From NCBI GenBank assembly GCA_017305925.1, contig JAFKJW010000194.1:1-38974 (forward strand): a stretch of DNA of 38,974 bases. Direction: 5' to 3'. A program made the translations under genes and the position numbers. The stretch's first letter is position 1. Every line of letters begins with the position of its first letter. Shown in pieces: positions 1 to 10,500 of this stretch. Below the pieces are notes generated by a model. The model saw only the letters and a program-made list of their open reading frames with translations. It was not told where the DNA came from and did no database searches. This DNA comes from Hyphomicrobiales bacterium. Its GTDB lineage: Bacteria > Pseudomonadota > Alphaproteobacteria > Rhizobiales > Rhizobiaceae.

Positions 1-163
1 GATAATTGTTGGCGCAGAGATTCAGGCTCCGTCGCCGTCCATGACTGGAAACAATTTCGATCTCGCCGGATTGCGCCGATGTGATCTTCCGCTCGCGCTT
101 GAGCAGGTTGTTTGCCTCAATATCTTTCAGGACATCGTCGAGATAATTGAAAAATCGCGACAC
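1..163 (-). CDS. kbl: glycine C-acetyltransferase (2-amino-3-ketobutyrate CoA ligase), N-terminal fragment
   Basis: The minus strand encodes 54 codons from a GTG at 163 and runs off the window edge. A GGAGG Shine-Dalgarno sequence lies 6 nt upstream (174-170). The peptide contains KRERKITSAQSGEI and ends in LCANNY, matching the start of Kbl (E. coli has KEERIITSAQ and FCANNYLGLA). Family role: a PLP enzyme that cleaves 2-amino-3-ketobutyrate with CoA to glycine and acetyl-CoA, usually paired with threonine dehydrogenase. The catalytic lysine lies outside the window. Codon use (AAT, TAT, ATT, AAA) is visibly more AT-rich than in the neighbouring genes, which suggests a different origin. A related alpha-oxoamine synthase is the alternative, but the ITSAQ signature favours Kbl. 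Confidence 0.75.
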   Translation of the reverse strand, partial: MSRFFNYLDDVLKDIEANNLLKRERKITSAQSGEIEIVSSHGRRRSLNLCANNY

Positions 164-174
164 AATAATCCTCC

Positions 175-193
175 ATAATGGAATTTCCATTAT
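175..193. promoter_or_regulatory. 19-bp perfect palindrome upstream of kbl (candidate operator)
   Basis: ATAATGGAATTTCCATTAT is a perfect inverted repeat (9-bp arms, one central base) immediately upstream of the kbl Shine-Dalgarno sequence. A degenerate second copy, sharing TGGAATTT and ATAGAG, lies at about 217-237 and reaches the truncated end of sufD. Two related sites in an AT-rich stretch beside a start codon suggest a dimeric repressor or autoregulator site. The regulator is not in the window and I cannot name it. Confidence 0.5.
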
Positions 194-225
194 AGAGGAG
201 TCATTGGATCAGTCTAGTGGAATTT

Positions 226-1422
226 TTAATGATAGAGCAAGACGAGCAGGCCGCGGGCCGTCTTCTCGTCGATGCCGCGCGCCATCATGTAGAAGAGATG
301 GTTGCGGTCGATCTCCGTGACCGTCGCGCCATGGCCGCAGGCCACGTCGTCGGCGAAGATTTCCAGCTCCGGCTTGGTCGAGAACTCAGCGTCGTCCGAC
401 AGCAGCAGCGTGTTGCAGGCCATCTTCGCGTCGGTCTTCTGCGCCACCTGATGGACGTTGATGCGGCCTTGGAAGACGCCGCGCGCCCGGCCCGTGACGA
501 CGTTGCGCACCAGCTCGCGCGAGCCGGTTTCCGGCACGGCATGGTCGAGCACCATGGTGACGTCGGTATGCGTCTCGCCGCCGAGCAGGTTGACGCCGCG
601 CAACTGGAAGTCGGAGCCCTCGCCCTTCACCGCGACGCGGATTTCCTGCCGCACCAGCCTGCCGCCCGCGTTCATGACGAAGAGCGTCAGCTTCGCGTTC
701 CGGCCGATCCAGGCGTTGAACTGGCCAAGGTGGGTCGCAGAATCCGACTGCTCCTGCACGATGACGTAGAGCACTTCGCTGTCGTCGCCGACCGTGAGGT
801 TGCCGACCGACGACACCAGCGCAGTGCCCTCGCCCGTGTGGCGCTCGATCACCGTCACCCTGACGCCGTTGCCGATCCGCACCGGCAGGCGAACATGCAC
901 CTGGCCGCCGGCCTGGACATCCTGCAACTCGATCGGTGCGGAGAGCTGCGTGCCGTCCGCCACCTCGAGGAAATAGCCGTCCGCCACGAAGGCGGCGTTC
1001 AACGCACCGATCGCGTCGTCCGCATCCGCCGGCTCGAGCGCGCGCGCGACAGAACCGTCGCCAAGCTTCTCGGAAAGCCGCTCGACGGCGACGCCATCGA
1101 TCTTCGGCAGCTTGTCAGAGGACACGCCGTTGAGAAGCGGCAGCACCGCCGCGCCCTCGACCAGCGGCGTGACCGGAGCGGCGTGGGCGGCCGGATCGAA
1201 GGCCGGCACGGCGGTCAGCAGGCGGCGGAGGTCGGTGTAGTGCCAGGCCTCGACGCGCCGGGTCGGCAAGCCTGCCTTGACCTGCTCGATAGCGTTGTCG
1301 CGCTTGACCATCACCGCGCCGTCGCCCGGCAGGTCGGTGATCCGCGCGGCGAAGGAATCGATCAGGGCCGTTTCGGCGGCCGTTCGCTGTGGGGCTGCAT
1401 GGATGTTCATGGCGATGCTCAC
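226..1422 (-). CDS. sufD: Fe-S cluster scaffold protein SufD, C-terminally truncated
   Basis: SufD is the non-ATPase partner of SufB in the cytoplasmic SufBC2D scaffold that builds Fe-S clusters. The 398-aa product is a recognisable SufD: a right-handed beta-helix core and the C-terminal block TKPELEIFADDVACGHGATV followed by RNHLFYMMARGIDEKTARGLLV. In full-length homologues this block continues with about 30 residues (typically KAFVAEIIEELED...). Here the reading frame changes after GLLV to LLYH-stop exactly where the AT-rich kbl upstream DNA begins (~240). The GTG start at 1422 overlaps the sufC stop (GTGA), indicating translational coupling; an in-frame ATG follows at 1410. The genes sufS1, sufX and sufA expected downstream are not here. 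Family identity is certain; function of the shortened protein is unknown. Confidence 0.9.
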   Translation of the reverse strand: MSIAMNIHAAPQRTAAETALIDSFAARITDLPGDGAVMVKRDNAIEQVKAGLPTRRVEAWHYTDLRRLLTAVPAFDPAAHAAPVTPLVEGAAVLPLLNGVSSDKLPKIDGVAVERLSEKLGDGSVARALEPADADDAIGALNAAFVADGYFLEVADGTQLSAPIELQDVQAGGQVHVRLPVRIGNGVRVTVIERHTGEGTALVSSVGNLTVGDDSEVLYVIVQEQSDSATHLGQFNAWIGRNAKLTLFVMNAGGRLVRQEIRVAVKGEGSDFQLRGVNLLGGETHTDVTMVLDHAVPETGSRELVRNVVTGRARGVFQGRINVHQVAQKTDAKMACNTLLLSDDAEFSTKPELEIFADDVACGHGATVTEIDRNHLFYMMARGIDEKTARGLLVLLYH

Positions 1423-2177
1423 TCGGCTGCTTCCTGGATGAAGCCGGCGTAGCCCTCCGCCTCCAGCGTATGCGCCAGGCCCTTGTCGCCCGAGCGGATC
1501 ACCTGCCCCTTGTAGAGCACGTGAACCGTGTCCGGCACGATGTAGTCGAGCAGGCGCTGGTAGTGGGTGATGACCACGACGGCCCGGTCAGGCGCGCGCA
1601 GCGAGTTCACGCCGTCGGCCACGATCTTCAGGGCGTCGATGTCGAGGCCGGAATCGGTCTCGTCGAGCACGCACAGCTTCGGCTCCAGAAGCTTCATCTG
1701 CAGGATTTCGGCGCGCTTCTTCTCGCCGCCGGAGAAGCCGACATTGAGCGGCCGCTTCAGCATGGCCATGTCCATGTTGAGCGAGGCGGTCGCCTCCTTC
1801 ACGCGCTTCAGGAACTCCGGCACCTTCAGCGGCTCCTCGCCGCGCGCCTTGCGCTGGGCGTTCATCGCCACCTTCAGGAACTCCATGGTGGCGACGCCCG
1901 GGATCTCCATCGGATACTGGAAGGCGAGGAAGATGCCCGCGGCGGCGCGCTCGGCCGGATCCATCTCGAGGATCGACTCGCCGTTGTAGAGAATGTCGCC
2001 CTCCGTCACCTCGTAATCCTCGCGGCCGGCGAGGATGTAGGAGAGCGTCGATTTTCCCGAGCCGTTCGGACCCATGATCGCGGCGACCTCGCCGGCCTTC
2101 ACGGTGAGGTTCAGGCCACGGATGATCTCGGTGTCCGTGTCGGCGATCTTGGCATGGAGGTTGATGATTTCGAGCAT
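1419..2177 (-). CDS. sufC: Fe-S cluster assembly ATPase SufC
   Basis: SufC is the ABC-type ATPase of the SufBCD complex; ATP-driven dimerisation remodels SufB-SufD so a cluster can form. The 252-aa protein is full length. It has Walker A GPNGSGKST (residues 36-44), the Q-loop region AFQYPMEIPGV (~85-95), an ABC signature FSGGEKKR (148-155) and Walker B CVLDETDSGLD (~169-178), with the SufC-typical D-E-T-D-S sequence. The ATG at 2177 follows a purine-rich GAAAGAAGAAAA. Its stop overlaps the sufD start by 4 nt, and it lies 42 nt behind the small ORF at 2220-2441, so it is a member of the suf operon. Confidence 0.97.
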   Translation of the reverse strand: MLEIINLHAKIADTDTEIIRGLNLTVKAGEVAAIMGPNGSGKSTLSYILAGREDYEVTEGDILYNGESILEMDPAERAAAGIFLAFQYPMEIPGVATMEFLKVAMNAQRKARGEEPLKVPEFLKRVKEATASLNMDMAMLKRPLNVGFSGGEKKRAEILQMKLLEPKLCVLDETDSGLDIDALKIVADGVNSLRAPDRAVVVITHYQRLLDYIVPDTVHVLYKGQVIRSGDKGLAHTLEAEGYAGFIQEAAE

Positions 2178-2219
2178 TTTTCTTCTTTCAAGCTGTCTAC
2201 AGCGTGGCTGATCGACGTC

Positions 2220-2440
2220 TCAGTCGGCCAATTCCAGACGCTTCTCGATGCGATCGAGCCGAACCTTGATGCTGGCAATTTCGCCATCATGGAGCGTCTG
2301 GCTTCCAAGCAGGCCGGCCATGTGCTGGCGGACAATGAGCATCTCGGCGCGCATCGTTCCCATATCCTCCTTCATTGAGGACATATCGGCACGGATGTTG
2401 CGCAGATGCTCAAGAATGAGGTTCTCGACCTTCTCGTTCA

Positions 2441-2441
<1 letters not shown>
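2220..2441 (-). CDS. small helical/coiled-coil protein encoded between sufB and sufC
   Basis: A 73-aa ORF (starts MNEKVENLILEHLRNIRADM, ends EKRLELAD) begins in a TGATG overlap with the sufB stop, a classic translational-coupling arrangement, and ends 42 nt before sufC. It is rich in Met, Glu, Arg and Lys with heptad-like spacing of hydrophobics, no signal peptide and no transmembrane segment, so a short cytoplasmic coiled coil is likely. I recall similar small hypotheticals in rhizobial genomes, not necessarily tied to suf. Function is unknown; its position suggests co-expression with the Suf scaffold but does not prove a role in it. Confidence 0.65.
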
Positions 2442-3970
<1,529 letters not shown>

Positions 3971-4137
3971 AGGCGTTCTCCATCCATGCCGGGGTCAAGG
4001 CCCGGCCGTTTTCAAACTATGGCACCGTGAGCGGCGTGCGCCGCATATAGTACCTTTTCGCCGGGATTTCACCCCGGCAGAGCCGCCATTCGAGCAGCCC
4101 AGTCATGCGTTTTGCCGCGGGCGGCGGCGACCGGCCC

Positions 4138-5298
4138 TCAGGCCGCCTTCGTCGCCCCGCCGCGCCGCGCCAGGATCTGCTCCAGCGCGGATCCGAAAAG
4201 CGCGACTTCCTCCGCGCTCGTCGAGGGCCCGATGGACACGCGCAGCGCGCCCGCGTCTATACCGAACCCCATTGCCCTCAGAACATGGCTCGGCCCCACC
4301 TTGCCCGACGAACAGGCCGAGCCCGCCGAAAGCGCCACACCCGCAAGGTCGAAGGCGATCTGTGCCGTCTCGGCCTTGATGCCGGGCAGCGCGAAGAAGC
4401 TCGTATTGGGCAGGCGAGACGTCGCCGCGCCGAAAATCGTGGCATGCGGCTCGCGCGCCAAGAGGTCGCGCTCCAGCCTGTCGCGCATCGCGCGCACCGC
4501 GCCGATCCCGCCCAGCTCGGAAAGCGCCGCGCGCGCCGCCGCCCCGAAACCGGCGATGCCTGCGACGTTCTCCGTACCGGCGCGATGGCCTTTCTCCTGT
4601 CCGCCGCCGCCGAGCAGCGGCTCCGGCATCATCAGGTCCGACGCCGCGACAAGCGCGCCAACACCCTTCGGCCCCCCGATCTTGTGGGAGGACAGGATGA
4701 GGTAGTCGGCATGGCCGGCGGCGATGTCGAGGGCGATTCGGCCGGCGCTCTGGGCGGCGTCGAGCATGAGGACCGCACCTCGTTCACGGGCGATCCGGCC
4801 GATTTCCTCCACGGGCTGAATCACGCCCGTCTCGTTGTTGGCATGGTGGATCGCCACCAGCGGCAGGCCCTCCTGCCTGTCATGCGCGGCAAGCGCGGCG
4901 GCCAGCATGGCGAGGTCGAGCACGCCGTTTCCATCCACGCCGATTCGCGTCACCTGCGCGGCATCGAACGCCCCGCCGCCGAGAATGCACGGATGATCGG
5001 CCTCGCAAACATAGAGCCGCGCCATGCGCAGCGGCGCCCGGCCCATGCGCCAGCGGGGCGAAAGCAGCATCGCAGCCGCTTCCGTCGCGCCGGAGGTGAA
5101 GACGACATGCTCCGGCTTCGCGTTGACGAGCGCGGCGACGGAACGCCGGGCCGCCTCGACGATTCCGCGCGCTGCCCTGCCTTCGGCGTGCACGGATGAG
5201 GGATTGGCCGCCGTCAGTGCCTCCAGCATAGCGGCGCGCGCGCCGGCGCGAAGCGGCGCGCTTGCGTTGTGGTCCAGATATGCCCGCTTCGCGGTCAT
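4138..5298 (-). CDS. sufS2: cysteine desulfurase, group I (NifS/IscS-like), first gene of the suf operon
   Basis: PLP enzyme that removes sulfur from cysteine as an enzyme persulfide to feed Fe-S assembly. Counting from the ATG at 5298 (386 aa): YLDHNASAPLR at the N-terminus, HANNETG (~152-158), PLP lysine in SSHKIGGPKG (K206), GHRAGTEN (~238-245) and active-site cysteine in LSAGSACSSGK (C329). The SACSSG loop is group I (NifS/IscS type), not the SufS/CsdA type. The position before sufB matches sufS2 of the Agrobacterium sufS2BCDS1XA operon. Start choice is uncertain: an ATG at 5319 and a TTG at 5364 are in frame, but the latter would place the palindrome at 5331-5348 inside the gene. A 167-nt gap separates it from sufB. 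Confidence 0.9.
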   Translation of the reverse strand: MTAKRAYLDHNASAPLRAGARAAMLEALTAANPSSVHAEGRAARGIVEAARRSVAALVNAKPEHVVFTSGATEAAAMLLSPRWRMGRAPLRMARLYVCEADHPCILGGGAFDAAQVTRIGVDGNGVLDLAMLAAALAAHDRQEGLPLVAIHHANNETGVIQPVEEIGRIARERGAVLMLDAAQSAGRIALDIAAGHADYLILSSHKIGGPKGVGALVAASDLMMPEPLLGGGGQEKGHRAGTENVAGIAGFGAAARAALSELGGIGAVRAMRDRLERDLLAREPHATIFGAATSRLPNTSFFALPGIKAETAQIAFDLAGVALSAGSACSSGKVGPSHVLRAMGFGIDAGALRVSIGPSTSAEEVALFGSALEQILARRGGATKAA

Positions 5299-5330
5299 CT
5301 CAGCGTTTACCAATTCCATTCCCGGGCCGG

Positions 5331-5348
5331 ATAACGCATATGCGTTAT
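5331..5348. promoter_or_regulatory. 18-bp perfect palindrome in the suf 5' region
   Basis: ATAACGCATATGCGTTAT is perfectly self-complementary. It lies just upstream of the preferred cysteine desulfurase starts (5298/5319) and downstream of a plausible promoter, which is a typical repressor position. I cannot assign it to a known alphaproteobacterial iron or redox regulator with confidence. An RNA hairpin in the 5' UTR is less likely because there is no loop. Confidence 0.5.
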
Positions 5349-5376
5349 TTCCTTGAAATCCCAAGGCGAGCCATCC

Positions 5377-5406
5377 TATTTACGCGCCTTGGCAAACGGA
5401 CGGCAA
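5377..5406 (-). promoter_or_regulatory. candidate housekeeping promoter for the suf operon
   Basis: On the minus strand, a -35-like TTGCCG (5406-5401) and a -10-like TAAATA (5382-5377) are separated by 18 nt. Inverted 8-bp repeats CCAAGGCG/CGCCTTGG (5361-5368 and 5385-5392) bracket the -10 element and could bind a regulator. The assignment rests on motif matching alone. Confidence 0.3.
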
Positions 5407-5417
5407 ATGCCGACCAG

Positions 5418-5434
5418 TTTTGAACAATTCTAAA
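5418..5434. promoter_or_regulatory. Irr-box (iron control element)-like site between suf and the hydrolase gene
   Basis: TTTTGAACAATTCTAAA has arms TTTTGAA and TTCTAAA around a 3-nt spacer, one mismatch from the ICE/Irr-box pattern TTTAGAA-N3-TTCTAAA as I recall it. A second TTCTAAG half-site follows at 5440-5446 (12-nt period), with a palindromic AGAAGCTTCT between them (5434-5443). Irr and RirA control of suf operons is established in Rhizobiales, so the location fits. The site lies upstream of the candidate suf promoter and also upstream of the divergent hydrolase gene. Confidence 0.5.
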
Positions 5435-5519
5435 GAAGCTTCTAAGGAGGCTCCGCACCCGCGTCAAGGCCGCAAAGGGCTCGCAGGGCGGCGCCTTCGG
5501 ACCGTCCGATGGAGTAACG

Positions 5520-6194
5520 ATGCCCGAGGTCATTTTCAACGGTCCCGCCGGGCGTCTTGAGGGCCGCTACCAGCCGTCCAAGGAAAAGAGCGCGCCCATC
5601 GCCATCGTGCTGCATCCGCATCCGCAGTTCGGCGGCACGATGAACAACAAGATCGTCTACGATCTCTTCTACATGTTCCAGAAGCGCAACTTCACCACGC
5701 TGCGCTTCAACTTCCGCGGCATCGGCCGCAGCCAGGGCGAGTTCGACCATGGCTCGGGCGAACTGTCGGACGCCGCCGCGGCCCTCGACTGGGTGCAGTC
5801 TCTGCATCCCGATTCCAAGACCTGCTGGGTGGCGGGCTATTCCTTCGGCGCATGGATCGGCATGCAGCTTCTGATGCGCAGGCCCGAGATCGAGGGTTTC
5901 ATCTCGATCGCGCCGCAGCCCAACATCTACGACTTCTCCTTCCTCGCGCCCTGCCCGTCGTCCGGCCTCATCATCCACGGCGATTCCGACAAGGTCGCGC
6001 CGCCGAAGGACGTGCAGGGCCTCGTCGACAAGCTGCACACGCAGAAGGGCATCACGATCACGCAGAAGACGCTGCCGGGCGCCAACCATTTCTTCGCGAA
6101 CGACGCGCAACTTCTGATCGACGAATGCTCGGACTATCTCGACCGGCGCCTTGCCGGTGAGCTGGCAGACCCCCGCGCGAAGCGGCTGCGCTGA
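5520..6194 (+). CDS. alpha/beta hydrolase (COG2945-like)
   Basis: A 224-aa cytoplasmic alpha/beta-hydrolase fold protein of the short dienelactone-hydrolase-like group found across proteobacteria. The oxyanion segment is [13 protein letters not shown] (~31-43), the nucleophile elbow GYSFGA (S108), an acid candidate lies in [10 protein letters not shown] (D155/D157) and the histidine in LPGANHFF (H190). The start ATG at 5520 has GGAGTAACG before it. No signal peptide. Its stop is 40 nt upstream of tyrS, so co-transcription is likely. It diverges from the suf operon and shares the regulatory region with the Irr-box-like site. Substrate unknown. Confidence 0.85.
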   Translation: MPEVIFNGPAGRLEGRYQPSKEKSAPIAIVLHPHPQFGGTMNNKIVYDLFYMFQKRNFTTLRFNFRGIGRSQGEFDHGSGELSDAAAALDWVQSLHPDSKTCWVAGYSFGAWIGMQLLMRRPEIEGFISIAPQPNIYDFSFLAPCPSSGLIIHGDSDKVAPPKDVQGLVDKLHTQKGITITQKTLPGANHFFANDAQLLIDECSDYLDRRLAGELADPRAKRLR

Positions 6195-6234
6195 ATTCGC
6201 CGGCAGCCGAACCGCGAAAGACGAGGCAGCGAGA

Positions 6235-7488
6235 ATGCCGACATTCAAATCCGAATTCCTGCGCGTCATGCACGAGCGCGGTTTCATCCACCAGATATCG
6301 GATGAATCCGGCCTCGACGATCTTTTCGCGACGGAGGTCGTGACAGCCTATATCGGCTTCGACGCGACCGCGAAGAGCCTGCATGCCGGTTCGCTCATCC
6401 AGATCATGATGCTGCACTGGATGCAGAAGACGGGCCACAGGCCGATTGCGCTGATGGGCGGCGGCACGACGATGATCGGCGATCCCTCCTTCAAGGACGA
6501 GGCGCGCAAGCTCCTGACGGTCGAGGACATCCAGTCGAACCTCACCGGCATCCGGAAGAATTTCGCCCGCTACATCCGCTTCGGCGACAGTCCCCGCGAC
6601 GCGGTGATGGTCAACAACGCCGACTGGCTGCTCGACATCAAATATGTGAGCTTCCTGCGCGACGTCGGCCGGCATTTCTCCGTCAATCGGATGCTCTCCT
6701 TCGATTCCGTCAAGCTCAGGCTTGACCGCGAGCAGTCGCTCTCCTTCCTCGAATTCAACTACATGATCCTCCAGGCCTACGATTTCGTGGAGCTCAACAG
6801 GCGTTACGGCTGCCGGCTCCAGATGGGCGGCTCCGACCAGTGGGGCAACATCGTCAGCGGCATCGACCTCGGCCACCGGATGGACACGCCGCAGCTCTTC
6901 GCGCTGACGACGCCGCTGCTGACCACCGCGTCCGGCGCCAAGATGGGCAAGACGGCGTCAGGGGCCGTGTGGCTCGACCCGGAGATGATGTCGCCCTACG
7001 ATTTCTGGCAGTATTGGCGCAACACCGAGGACGCCGATGTCGGCCGTTTCCTGAAGCTCTACACGACGCTTCCCCTGGACGAGGTCGCGCGGCTGGAGAA
7101 GCTCGGTGGGGCCGAGATCAACGACGCCAAGAAGGTGCTGGCGACCGAGATCACCGCGATGCTGCACGGCCGTGAGGCGGCCGAGCAGGCGGCCGAGACG
7201 GCCCGCAAGACCTTCGAGGAAGGCGCGCTCGCCGAGACGCTGCCGTCCGTCGACGTGCCGGCTGCCGCGCTGGAACAGGGGATCGGCATCCTGTCGCTGT
7301 TCGTCACGGCCGGGCTCGCCGCCTCGAACGGAGAGGCCCGGCGGCACATACAGGGCGGCGCGGTGCGCCTCAACGACGAGCCGGTCCGGGACGACCGCAG
7401 GACCGTCACGCGCGCCGACCTGGGTGACGGCGGGGTGATCAAGCTTTCCCTCGGCAAGAAGAAGCACATTCTCGTCAGGCCCGCCTGA
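6235..7488 (+). CDS. tyrS: tyrosyl-tRNA synthetase
   Basis: Class I aminoacyl-tRNA synthetase that charges tRNA-Tyr. The 417-aa protein has the HIGH-equivalent in [13 protein letters not shown] (residues 41-53), the tyrosine-site and tRNA-binding core with [11 protein letters not shown] (~196-206), the KMSKS-equivalent KMGKT (236-240) and a C-terminal S4 RNA-binding domain (about 350-410, [16 protein letters not shown]). The start is the ATG before PTFKSEFLR at 6235; a longer in-frame extension upstream overlaps the hydrolase gene and lacks family similarity. The gene ends 26 nt from the convergent AsmA-like gene. All core motifs are intact. Confidence 0.97.
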   Translation: MPTFKSEFLRVMHERGFIHQISDESGLDDLFATEVVTAYIGFDATAKSLHAGSLIQIMMLHWMQKTGHRPIALMGGGTTMIGDPSFKDEARKLLTVEDIQSNLTGIRKNFARYIRFGDSPRDAVMVNNADWLLDIKYVSFLRDVGRHFSVNRMLSFDSVKLRLDREQSLSFLEFNYMILQAYDFVELNRRYGCRLQMGGSDQWGNIVSGIDLGHRMDTPQLFALTTPLLTTASGAKMGKTASGAVWLDPEMMSPYDFWQYWRNTEDADVGRFLKLYTTLPLDEVARLEKLGGAEINDAKKVLATEITAMLHGREAAEQAAETARKTFEEGALAETLPSVDVPAAALEQGIGILSLFVTAGLAASNGEARRHIQGGAVRLNDEPVRDDRRTVTRADLGDGGVIKLSLGKKKHILVRPA

Positions 7489-7514
7489 GAGCCGAGAGCC
7501 TTGCGTGCCCGCTT

Positions 7515-10500
7515 TCATCGGAACTCGAAGATCTGCCTGAATATGCCGGGCGCGATCACCGACAGCGGGTTGACCTGAAGGCGCGGCTTGGCCGCCTTGC
7601 CTTCCAGCTTGAAGGTCACGCCGATCAGGCCGCGGTCGCGGCCGTTTCCGAGAATTATGCCGATGATCGGCAATTCCGCGAACAGCCGGTTGAGCCCATA
7701 GGCGGGCATGAAGGTCCCGGTCATGTCGATATTGCCGGCCTGGTCATAGAGCGTGCCCTGGAACGTCGCGCCGATCATGCTGCCGCGCAGGACGCCTCCC
7801 TCGATGCGCAGATAGGCGGGGCCTTTCTCGATGGTCGCGGAACTGCGGCGGACGTCGACGCTCGACGTGTCGATGTCGCGCTTTACCACGTCGTTCAGGC
7901 TGCGGCCGCCGCCGCCCGGCGCCTTGGTCGACACGATGGAACCGAGGCGGGATTCGTTGACGATGTAGAAATTGGACACGTTGACCTGGCCGCGCATCAC
8001 GCCGTTGCTCTGGCCGCGCAGCGAGACATCGACCTGGCCGCCGCGCATATGGTCATAGATGTCCAGGAAGCGGACGAGCGAGCCGGCATCCGCGGACTGG
8101 ATGCGCATCGCGGACTGGCCGCCGTCCACGGCGTTGCTGATGCTGACCGCGCCGCCATTGTCGGTGACGGCCGAAAGCGTGTAGGTCGGCTGGGCGCCAC
8201 CGCCCTGGTACTCGAGGCGGGCGTTCATCAGCGCCTCGTCGTTGAAGCCGGCCAGCTTGCCGACCGTCGCCTCGAGCGAGATGGCGCTCGTGCCGTCCGA
8301 CGACGAACCGCCGCCGTCCGCACTCCCGACGATGCGCTTGATCAGGGCGCGGGCGTCGAACGCGTCGGCGTCGACGGCGACCGCATAGGATTTGCCGCGA
8401 CGCGTGATGCTGACGCGCGCGGCATCGCCGCGGTTCAGCTGGACGTTGCCGAACTTCGCCGAAGCCAGCGCGCCGGATTCGATCCGAACGTCGCCCGATA
8501 TGCCGAACGTGGCGCCGCTCAGCTTGAAGTCGGCCAGCCGCAGCACCGTTCCGTCGCGTCTGAGGTCGAATGCGAGCGAGGCCGGGACTCCCGTCCCCTT
8601 GCTCCAGCCGACCCATGGAATGCTGAGCTTCGTCCCCGCCATGTCGGCCTGGACCTTCTGCGTCCCGTCCGCAGCGGCCGCGTCGACCTTCAGTGTCATC
8701 GTTCCGGAGACGAGATCGTCGAGGCCGGGGGCAACGAGGCGGCGCCGCTTGTCGTCCAGCGTAAGCTCGATGTCGCGCCGCCGCTTCGGACCGCCTGCCC
8801 TGAGCGGCTCGACGATGGCGAGCTTGGCGGGGACGCCGTTCAGCGTCGCGCTCGCATCGATCCTGGCGGCATCCTGATCGACGCGGATCAGGCCGTTCAT
8901 GTCCGCAATTTTCTGGCCGCTGAAGGGCTTGGCGATATCGAGATTGCCGGTGTTCAGGTCGACCTGCCATTTCAGCGTCGAAAGATCCGTGGCCCTATCC
9001 AGCGGGACCTGCGTGCGCACATGCCCCTTCACGTCGCCGCTGAAATCGGCCGGCTGCATGTCGAGCCGGCGCATCGCGTTGATCGGCTCCAGCGACGCCA
9101 GCTCCGCAACGGCCTCGGCACGGCCGGCGATATCCAGGTCGAGCAGGCCCACCACGGGATTGACGTTGGCGTCGCGGAAAACGAGGCGGCCGTTCGAGAC
9201 GTCGATCCTGCGGTCTCCGGAAAGATAGGCCGTCCCCGAATCGAGGACGATGTCCACATCGTTGCCGCTGAACTCGATCGAGCCGCGCGCATCGCGGATC
9301 GGCGGCAGCGATCCCGTGGTGTCGAAACGGGAATCTGTGACCTTGAAACGGCCGTGGATCTCGTCACGGTTGAGCGGAATGCCGTCACCCAGCCGACCCG
9401 GCGCGACGCGGTAGGCGATTTCGCATTCGACCACGCTGCCGCCGAGGAAGTTCGCCAGCGCCCATTGCCGCGCCTTCCCCGCCGCGATCCACGGCCAGAG
9501 CTGCTTCACCTGGGACACCGGCATGTTTGACGACGACACGGTAAGCGCGAGGCCCGGCGTCTTGCCTCTTTCGAAATCGACGGAGGCCGTGCCGGCCACT
9601 TCGCCGTTCGCCGTGCGCACCGCCAGTTCGTCGGCCGTCAGCATCAGGGTGCGTTCGTCGAACCGCCCTGCCATGCGTGCGGTGAGCTGGATCGGCGCTT
9701 CCGGAGAATCCAGCGGCGCCAGCACGGCATCGTCCGCGACGAATTCGTAGCGATAGGCCAGCTTTCCCGGCGGGGCGGTGCCGGCCGGCTGGGGTCCGAT
9801 CGCACCGTTCATGACGAAGCGGGACTTGCCGGTCGCCACCACCAGCCTGTCGATCTCGATCTTGTTGGAGCCGACCAGAAGCGTTGCATCGATGTCGGCA
9901 TCGCTCACGAGAACGCCGCGCTTGCCGAGATCGATCACCGACTTCTCCAGCTTCGCCGAAAGCGACAGCCGCCCGCCGCCGTTCTCGTTCTCCGACCCGG
10001 CGACGACGAGGCCCACCGATCCGATGCGGCTCTTGCTGCCGTCGTCGGACAACGTGCCCGATGCGCTCAGTTCGAGCGGCTGGGAGGGGGCGAGATCGAG
10101 CTTCAGCCTCAGGTCGGCGATGCGCCGCCCGTCTTCCGCCTGCCTGGCAGTGCCTTCGAGGTTGATGTCACGTCCATCCAGCGCTCCCCGCGCGGCGAGG
10201 GAAAGCGAACCGTCGCCATTGTCGGAGAGCGAAGCGCGCGAGACAATCAGGCTGCGGATGCGTCCCGTCTCGGCCAGCACGAGTTCGGTGTTCTCCAGGT
10301 CGATCCGGCCGGTTCCGGCCCGCCGGAGGGTGTCGAGCGCCTGCCGCAGGGTGTCGAACAGAGCCTCGCCCGCCAGATCCGGATCCACGAGGCCGTCCTC
10401 GTTGCGCAGGCTTGCCGTCCAGTCGCCGGAGCCGCGCCCGGTGAGCGCCGGAACGACGATGCGCGCATCCGTGATCTTGGCACTTCCGAGGCGCACGTCG

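Noticed and set aside
217-1452. 411-aa plus-strand frame opposite sufD
   Set aside because: It mirrors SufD codons in GC-rich DNA, is His/Arg/Asp-rich with no family signature, and SufD is certain on the other strand.
4060-4078. GCCGGG/CCCGGC hairpin between the desulfurase gene and sufB as a terminator
   Set aside because: Only a 6-bp stem with no U-tract in either direction, and the suf genes should be co-transcribed.
8049-9530. 493-aa plus-strand frame opposite the AsmA-like gene
   Set aside because: Composition of a shadow frame, no start signal, and the minus-strand gene has coherent domain architecture.
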